A program made the translations under genes and the position numbers. From positions 186,001-250,000 of the forward strand of contig NZ_BBXE01000019.1 in assembly GCF_001570565.1 (NCBI RefSeq): DNA of 64,000 nt, in the 5' to 3' direction. The notes under the pieces are model-generated. The model was not told the origin of the DNA and did not search any database. It saw only the letters and a program-made list of their open reading frames with translations. Below, piece after piece: positions 59,109 to 64,000 of this stretch. This stretch comes from Herbidospora yilanensis. Lineage in GTDB: Bacteria; Actinomycetota; Actinomycetes; Streptosporangiales; Streptosporangiaceae. Position 1 is the stretch's first letter. Every line of letters starts with the position of its first letter.

Positions 59109-60659
59109 GTGCTCGCAACGGCGACCCCGCGGTCGACCGCCCCGGCGTTCGCCCCGCCCGTGTGGGCCCGCGCCGGGCTTGCCGTCGCCGGCGGCCTGCT
59201 GATCTTCCTGGCCTTCCCGCCGCTCGGGTGGTGGTTCTGCGCCCCCGTCGGCGTGGCCCCCGTGGTCCTCTCCGTGTACGGCGTGCGTCCCCGCCGCGCC
59301 CTGTGGATCGGGTTCCTGGCCGGGCTGGCGTTCCTGTTCCCCGCCATGGCGTGGGTGCGGCCCATCGGCGAGGACGCCTGGGTGGCCCTGGTCGCCATTG
59401 AGAGCGCTTTCTGGGCCGTCCAGGGTCTGCTGGTGTCCCTGGTGATCCGGATGCGGTTGTGGCCGCTCTGGGCGGCGTGCCTGTGGGTGCTGCAGGAGTG
59501 GGCCCGCAGCACCTTCCCGATGGGCGGCTTCCCGTGGGCCCGCCTGGTCTTCAGCCAGGGCACCGCGCCCTACCTGAAGTACGCCTCCCTCCTCGGCGCC
59601 CCGTTTGTAAGTTTCACCGTCGCCCTGACCGGTTGCCTGCTCGCCTACCTGGCCGTTCACCTGTTCACCCGCGACTACCGCGAGCGCGTGGTCGCGCTGA
59701 CGGCGGCCGGGGTGGTAGCCCTACCGGTGGTGGGGATGCTCGTCCCCCTCCACGGCGACGAGGGCAAGACGGTGAACATCGGGGTGATCCAGGGCAGTGT
59801 GCCCCGCAGCGACAAGCTGGGGTTCCACGGGGGCGAGCCGGCCGTCGTGCTGAAGAACCACGCCGACGAGACCCACCGGCTGGCCGAGGCGGTCCGGGCC
59901 GGCAAGCACCCCAGGCCCGACGTGGTGGTATGGCCCGAGAACTCCACCGACATCGACCCGTTCCGCGACCCCGCCGCCTACGCGATCATCGACGCCGCGG
60001 CGAAGGACGTCGGCGTGCCGGTGCTCGTGGGGGCCGTGGTGATCCTCGGGGAGGACTCCCGGGCCACCCGCAGCATCGTGTGGGATCCGGTCACCGGGCC
60101 GGGCGCCTACTACGACAAGCAGAAACTGGTGCCGTTCGGGGAGTTCACCCCGTACAAGGACCTGGTCCTGGCCCTGTTCGAACGGGCCGGCCTGGTCGGG
60201 CGGCAGTCCGTCCCCGGCGACGAGCCGGGCGACCTGAAGGCCGGCCCGGTCACCCTGGGCGCGGTGAGCTGCTACGAGGTGGCCTTCGACACCATCGTCA
60301 ACGGGACCGTCCGCGCGGGCGGCTCGCCGCTGGTGGTGCAGACCAACAACGCGACCTACGAACAGTCGAACCTGCCGCCCCAGCAGCTCGCGATGTCGCG
60401 CATCAGGGCGGTGGAGCACAACCGCGCGGTGATCCCGGTCGCGACGACCGGCGTCTCCGCCCACGTGGCCCCCGACGGGCGCATCCTGTGGGAGACGCCC
60501 GAACTGGTGGCCGCCAGCACGGTGGTGACGGCCCAGGTGCGCACGCGTGACACCGTGGCGACCCGGGTAGGTGTTCTGCCCGAGATCATTTTGATGGTGG
60601 CGGGATCGGGCGCGGTGGTCGCCGCGCGGCGGCGCCGGTGGAACCTGGAAGGTCACTAG
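59109..60659 (+). CDS. lnt: Lnt, apolipoprotein N-acyltransferase
   Basis: A 516-residue inner-membrane enzyme that adds the third acyl chain to lipoproteins. Six or more helices up to about residue 210, then a nitrilase (CN-hydrolase) domain with the triad in VVWPENSTD (Glu), DKQKLVPFGEFTPY (Lys) and VSCYEVAFD (Cys). GTG 59109 follows AAAGGAG; the frame stays open upstream through the palindrome but without a site. In mycobacteria this domain is fused to the next gene product as Ppm1; here they are separate but adjacent (9 bases). Confidence 0.95.
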   Translation: MLATATPRSTAPAFAPPVWARAGLAVAGGLLIFLAFPPLGWWFCAPVGVAPVVLSVYGVRPRRALWIGFLAGLAFLFPAMAWVRPIGEDAWVALVAIESAFWAVQGLLVSLVIRMRLWPLWAACLWVLQEWARSTFPMGGFPWARLVFSQGTAPYLKYASLLGAPFVSFTVALTGCLLAYLAVHLFTRDYRERVVALTAAGVVALPVVGMLVPLHGDEGKTVNIGVIQGSVPRSDKLGFHGGEPAVVLKNHADETHRLAEAVRAGKHPRPDVVVWPENSTDIDPFRDPAAYAIIDAAAKDVGVPVLVGAVVILGEDSRATRSIVWDPVTGPGAYYDKQKLVPFGEFTPYKDLVLALFERAGLVGRQSVPGDEPGDLKAGPVTLGAVSCYEVAFDTIVNGTVRAGGSPLVVQTNNATYEQSNLPPQQLAMSRIRAVEHNRAVIPVATTGVSAHVAPDGRILWETPELVAASTVVTAQVRTRDTVATRVGVLPEIILMVAGSGAVVAARRRRWNLEGH

Positions 60660-60668
60660 GAGGAGCCG

Positions 60669-61412
60669 ATGGACCGGATGCTTGGGCGCGTGCTCGTGAT
60701 CGTTCCCACCTACAACGAACGCGACAACCTGCCGCGCATCGTCGAGCGGCTCCGCTCGGCGCTGCCCGACGTCGACCTGCTGGTCGCCGACGACAACAGC
60801 CCCGACGGCACCGGCAAGATCGCCGACGAGCTGGCCGACCGCGACGACCACGTGCACGTGCTCCACCGGCCCGGCAAGCAGGGCCTGGGCGCCGCCTACA
60901 TCGCCGGCTTCCAGTGGGGCCTCGAACGCGGCTACGACGTGCTCGTGGAGATCGACGCCGACGGGTCGCACCAGCCCGAGGAGCTGCACAAGCTGCTCGC
61001 GGCGGTCGAGGGCGGCGCCGACCTGGCGATCGGGTCGCGGTGGGTGCCGGGCGGGAAGGTCATCAACTGGCCGGCCTCGCGGGAGTTCCTGTCGCGGGGC
61101 GCCAACACCTACACGCGCATCATGCTCGGCATGCCGGTCCGCGACGCGACCGCCGGGTTCCGCGCCTACCGGGCCACCACCCTGCGCAAGATCGGCATCG
61201 AGGGCGTGCAGTCGCAGGGCTACTGCTTCCAGGTCGACCTGACCCTGCGCACGGTCCGCGAGGGGCTGCGCATCACCGAGGTGCCGATCACCTTCGTCGA
61301 CCGGGCCGTGGGGCAGAGCAAGATGAGCCGCGACGTCATGACCGAGGCGCTGTGGCGCATCACCGTGTGGGGCGTGACCGGAATCCCCGCTCGGTTTCGC
61401 CGTCGGCGTTAA
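60669..61412 (+). CDS. ppm1: Ppm1-type polyprenol-phosphate mannose synthase
   Basis: A 247-residue GT2 glycosyltransferase that makes polyprenol-phosphate-mannose for cell-envelope mannosylation. VIVPTYNERDNLPRIVERL, ADDNSPDGTG, the DAD metal site in EIDADGSHQPEEL and QGYCFQVDLTLR are family marks. It lacks membrane helices, like mycobacterial Ppm1 domain 2. AGGAGG precedes the ATG 60669; it forms an operon with lnt. Confidence 0.95.
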   Translation: MDRMLGRVLVIVPTYNERDNLPRIVERLRSALPDVDLLVADDNSPDGTGKIADELADRDDHVHVLHRPGKQGLGAAYIAGFQWGLERGYDVLVEIDADGSHQPEELHKLLAAVEGGADLAIGSRWVPGGKVINWPASREFLSRGANTYTRIMLGMPVRDATAGFRAYRATTLRKIGIEGVQSQGYCFQVDLTLRTVREGLRITEVPITFVDRAVGQSKMSRDVMTEALWRITVWGVTGIPARFRRRR

Positions 61413-61477
61413 CGGGAACCCGCCTCGCACGCGCGGGCGTTCCAACCCTCGTAGGCTCGCGTGTGGAGGTGTGGCGA

Positions 61478-61951
61478 ATGCTGCGAATCGGGCTGTTCCT
61501 GGCGTTTCTCGTGGTGCCGGTGCTGGAGATCTGGCTGCTGATCCAGATCGGTGAGGTCATCGGCGGCTGGACCACGGTCGCGCTGCTGATCGCCGACAGC
61601 CTGCTGGGCGGCTGGCTGGTACGGAGGGAGGGCCGCCGGGCCTGGGCCGCGCTGCGTAAGGCGATCGAGTCGGGCCGCATGCCCGACCGGGAACTCGCCG
61701 ACGGCGCCCTGATCGTGACGGGCGGCGCGCTGCTGCTGGCCCCCGGTTTCATCACCGACGTCTTCGGCTTCTTCATGATCCTCCCCTTCACCCGGCCGCT
61801 CGCCCGTGAGCTGGCGACGTGGTTCCTGGGCCGGCGGGTCAAGTCGATGGCCGCCCGGTCCCCCTACGCCCCCTTCGTCTCCGCCATGCCCCGCCACGAC
61901 CAGCCCCGCCCGCGCGAGAACGTGGTGCGCGGCGAGGTCGTCGACGACTGA
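61478..61951 (+). CDS. fxsA: FxsA family membrane protein
   Basis: A 157-residue membrane protein of the FxsA family: LRIGLFLAFLVVPVLEIWLLIQIGEVIGGWTTVALLIADSLLGGWLVRREG, two to three helices and a cytosolic basic tail. In E. coli the homologue alters phage T7 exclusion by F; no role is known in actinomycetes. ATG 61478 follows GGAGG. The order lnt-ppm1-fxsA near rbpA is conserved in mycobacteria. Confidence 0.9.
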   Translation: MLRIGLFLAFLVVPVLEIWLLIQIGEVIGGWTTVALLIADSLLGGWLVRREGRRAWAALRKAIESGRMPDRELADGALIVTGGALLLAPGFITDVFGFFMILPFTRPLARELATWFLGRRVKSMAARSPYAPFVSAMPRHDQPRPRENVVRGEVVDD

Positions 61952-62015
61952 ATGAACCCTCCGGGCGGCTCGCGGTGAAAGCAGGACGTCACGCCGCACC
62001 GCCCGAGAGGATCCC

Positions 62016-62570
62016 ATGAGGGAAGCCACCGCGACGGCCGGGGACCACGACCTCATCCGGCGTTCCCTGGCCGAGCCCGAGTGCTTCGCCGCCCTGTTCG
62101 ACCGGCACGCACCCCACCTGCACGCCTACGTCGCCCGCCGATTGGGCCCCGACGTGGCCGACGACGTCGTCTCCGACACCTTCCTCGACGCCTTCCGCCG
62201 CCGCCACGTCTACGACCCGGACCACACCGACGCCCGCCCGTGGCTCTACGGCATCGCCTCCAACCTCGTCGGCAAACACCGCCGCCGCGAGACGGCCCGC
62301 TACCGCGCCTACGCCCGCAGCGGCCCCGACGAGACGGTCGCCGCCCTCGTGGAGGAGGGCGTCACGACCCTGGCCGTGAACCGTCCGCTGCTGCGCGCGC
62401 TGGCCGCGCTGAAACCGGGCGACCGCGACGTCCTGCTGCTGGTCGCCTGGGCCCAGTTCACCTACGGGGAGGTGGCGCTGGCCCTGTCGATCCCGGTGGG
62501 CACGGTCCGTTCACGGTTGAACCGCGCCCGCACGAAGGTCAAGACCGCGCTGGAGGCGGCCGATGCGTGA
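62016..62570 (+). CDS. ECF-type RNA polymerase sigma factor
   Basis: A 184-residue sigma-70-like factor with region 2 (about residues 15-80; CFAALFDRHAPHLHAYVARRLGPDVADDVVSDTFLDAFRRR) and region 4 (about 120-180; LLRALAALKPGDRDVLLLVAWAQFTYGEVALALSIPVGTVRSRLNRARTKV). ATG 62016 follows AGAGGA. The next gene overlaps by eight bases and is probably its anti-sigma-like partner. The pair sits between fxsA and rbpA, an insertion relative to mycobacteria. Confidence 0.94.
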   Translation: MREATATAGDHDLIRRSLAEPECFAALFDRHAPHLHAYVARRLGPDVADDVVSDTFLDAFRRRHVYDPDHTDARPWLYGIASNLVGKHRRRETARYRAYARSGPDETVAALVEEGVTTLAVNRPLLRALAALKPGDRDVLLLVAWAQFTYGEVALALSIPVGTVRSRLNRARTKVKTALEAADA

Positions 62571-63525
62571 CTTCGACGCCCCTTCGCCCCTGGCGACCCT
62601 GTTCGACCGCCCTCCCGCCACGGAAGCCGACCTGGCCGACGCGCGCGCCCGCTTCGTGGCCGCCGCCGCGAAGGCCCGCCCCCGGGACCGGAACCTGCTG
62701 AAGCCGTTGCTCGCGGCCCTGATGACCGCGTTGCTGGCCGTGACCGCCGCCATCGGCCTGCGGCCGCTCCCGGCCGGCGACCCGCCGCCCGAGCGACCCG
62801 AGCCGTCCGCCGCCCAGCAGATCCTGCTGAAGGCCGCCGACCTCGCGCCCCGTTATGACGACGTCCGGACGCGGAAGCCCGGGGAGTACCTCTACGTCGG
62901 CAAGGTCTACCGGGGCTGGGACGCCCGCAAGGGAAAGATCACGACCTCCGGGGGTGAGTTCTGGACCCCCGGCGATGGCACGGGCCCATGGCTGCACAGC
63001 ACGGGGAGACGGGAGACGCTGTTCTCGCGGGTCTGCCCCTCCGACGACCCGCTCGCCTGGTCCTCCGACCTGCGCGCCGAGATCACCGCCGGGGGCCGCT
63101 CCGGGGCCTCCGACCGGTTCCGGAGAATCGCCGCCATGCTGGATTGGACGACCTTCCATCCCGAGCGGACGGCGGCCCTGCTGCGGATGGCCGCCGAGGT
63201 GCCCGGCCTCACCGTGACCCGGGGGCAGGTCGACGCCATGGACCGGCCGGCGTTCACCGTCGGCCTCGACCGGGACGGGTTCCGCGACGAGCTGGTCTTC
63301 AACGAGCCGGAAGGCGTGCCGGTGGGGCGGCGGACCGTGGTGACCAGGGAGATCGTCGCGCCGGAGGGCACCACGCCCGCGGGCACCGTCATCGGGCACG
63401 CGGTCGCCCTTTACGGCGTCACGCCGGCGTTGCCGCGCCGGCCCGCCGGATCGTTGTCGATCGGGAACGAGCGGCTGACCGCGGATCAGGTGAAGCGGGT
63501 GGAGCGCGAGGCGCGCTGCGACTGA
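62563..63525 (+). CDS. CU044_5270 family protein paired with ECF sigma factor
   Basis: A 320-residue one-pass membrane protein: cytosolic N-terminus (residues 1-45), one helix (about 46-62) and a large extracellular domain. It belongs to the actinobacterial family named after CU044_5270, usually next to ECF sigma genes, so a sensor or anti-sigma role is likely. No zinc-binding ZAS motif is visible. ATG 62563 is inside the sigma gene end, giving coupled translation. Confidence 0.87.
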   Translation: MRDFDAPSPLATLFDRPPATEADLADARARFVAAAAKARPRDRNLLKPLLAALMTALLAVTAAIGLRPLPAGDPPPERPEPSAAQQILLKAADLAPRYDDVRTRKPGEYLYVGKVYRGWDARKGKITTSGGEFWTPGDGTGPWLHSTGRRETLFSRVCPSDDPLAWSSDLRAEITAGGRSGASDRFRRIAAMLDWTTFHPERTAALLRMAAEVPGLTVTRGQVDAMDRPAFTVGLDRDGFRDELVFNEPEGVPVGRRTVVTREIVAPEGTTPAGTVIGHAVALYGVTPALPRRPAGSLSIGNERLTADQVKRVEREARCD

Positions 63526-63528
63526 GCC

Positions 63529-63570
63529 AACGCGACAGGGCGAACGCGACAGGGCGGACGCGACAGGGCG
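63529..63570. repeat. three tandem copies of a 14-bp repeat
   Basis: The unit AACGCGACAGGGCG occurs three times (63529-63542, 63543-63556, 63557-63570; the third begins G). It fills the gap between the sigma-partner stop and the terminator and overlaps the terminator's 5' arm. Confidence 0.85.
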
Positions 63571-63596
63571 CCCCCCGGATGATCCGGAGGGCGCCC
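63566..63596. terminator. bidirectional terminator between the sigma partner and rbpA
   Basis: Arms 63566-63580 and 63582-63596 form a 15-bp stem with one mismatch (GGGCGCC...CCGGAT) around a single-base turn. It lies between two convergent stops (63525 and 63621) and probably serves both strands. Confidence 0.75.
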
Positions 63597-63620
63597 TCGC
63601 GTCGGTGGTGGGATGGGGCC

Positions 63621-63965
63621 CTATGCGCTCTTGCGCCGCTGCGCCCGCAGGATGGCCAGCCGCTCGTTCAGGACCTCTTCGAGGTCTTCGATCGAACGCC
63701 GCTCCAGCAGCATGTCCCAATGGGTGCGCGGGGGCTTGGCCTTCTTCTGCTGGGGCTGCTCGGCGTCGACCCGGAGCGCGGGGGAGCCGCAGTGACGGCA
63801 CTCCCAGCTCGCGGGGATCTCGGCCTCGGCGGCCAGTGGAACGGTGGTGTGGTGACCCCTGGGGCAGGTGTAGGACACCTCCTGGCGGGGTGCCAGATCG
63901 GTGTTGCGGTCGTTCTCGTAGCTGGTCGCGCCGAGCCGGGTACCGCGAAGTGCACGCTCGCCCAT
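63621..63965 (-). CDS. rbpA: RbpA, RNA polymerase-binding protein
   Basis: A 114-residue actinobacterial transcription factor that binds sigma-A holoenzyme and helps open promoters; it also affects rifampicin tolerance. Core Cys/His sites (YTCPRGHHTTVPL and WECRHCGSP) match its zinc-ribbon-like core, and THWDMLLERRSIEDLEEVLNERLAILR is the sigma interaction domain. ATG 63965 follows AGGAGG. Confidence 0.96.
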   Translation of the reverse strand: MGERALRGTRLGATSYENDRNTDLAPRQEVSYTCPRGHHTTVPLAAEAEIPASWECRHCGSPALRVDAEQPQQKKAKPPRTHWDMLLERRSIEDLEEVLNERLAILRAQRRKSA

Positions 63966-64000
63966 GTTCTAAGCCTCCTGAGATCCCCCTATACGACACA

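Noticed and set aside
63529..63570. Three 14-bp repeats considered as a CRISPR remnant
   Set aside because: Units are contiguous with no spacers and there are no cas genes.

Overview
This window comes from a high-GC actinomycete. It carries a complete Pup-proteasome locus (dop, pup, prcB, prcA, pafA), pafBC, an actinobacterial HelY helicase, RbpA and a separate Lnt/Ppm1 pair. The split aerobic cobalamin genes, the frequent GTG starts and the lanthipeptide tailoring genes suggest Streptosporangiales (Streptosporangium/Nonomuraea-like). That placement is an inference, not a measurement.

Layout. 0-2.9 kb: an acyltransferase-3 membrane protein and dop. 3.0-18.5 kb: cobalt uptake and aerobic cobalamin synthesis. 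A first cobalamin riboswitch precedes cbtB-cbtA. A histidine-phosphatase-like gene, a fused chelatase ATPase/VWA gene, cobO, cobB, a PPOX protein, cobL and cobM follow on the plus strand. cobG-cobH-cobIJ-cobK lie on the minus strand. cobN is divergent from cobG behind a second cobalamin riboswitch. 18.5-20 kb: a cytosolic Ser/Thr kinase and a small membrane protein with a paired operator. 20-32 kb: pup-prcB-prcA, pafA, a double-FKBP lipoprotein, a Cys-containing regulator, DUF3291 and DUF3866 proteins, pafB-pafC, tatA-tatC and a lipid kinase. 32.9-35.6 kb: helY.

36-47.8 kb: a lanthipeptide-type RiPP locus. It has three related Cys-rich precursor peptides, an APH-like kinase, a protein that fuses a HopA1-like lyase domain to a zinc LanC cyclase domain, an ABC ATPase with a large membrane partner, and a divergent M1 metallopeptidase. 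An O-methyltransferase and a flavin monooxygenase adjoin it. No LanB, LanM, LanKC or LanL is present, so it looks class V-like. It interrupts a gene order (helY ... 5'-3' exonuclease ... M24 peptidase) that is otherwise the same as around Rv2092c-Rv2089c of Mycobacterium tuberculosis.

47.9-58.6 kb: RNB-domain protein, 5'-3' exonuclease, PP2C phosphatase, M24 peptidase, Lrp regulator, a sugar operon (BadF-type kinase, GH4 glucosidase, ROK regulator) and a HelR-like RNA polymerase helicase. 58.6-59.1 kb: a 550-base noncoding stretch with a near-consensus promoter, several RNA-like stems and a perfect 48-bp palindrome. 59.1-64 kb: lnt, ppm1, fxsA, an ECF sigma factor with its partner protein, and rbpA.

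How they work together. Cobalt import (CbtAB) and the chelatase (CobN plus the ATPase/VWA partner) supply the corrin pathway under riboswitch control. Dop and PafA attach and remove Pup for PrcBA degradation, while PafBC is a WYL regulator pair. In the RiPP locus the kinase phosphorylates and the HopA1 domain eliminates, then the LanC domain cyclises. The M1 enzyme probably trims the leader and the ABC pair probably exports the product; these last roles are inferred.
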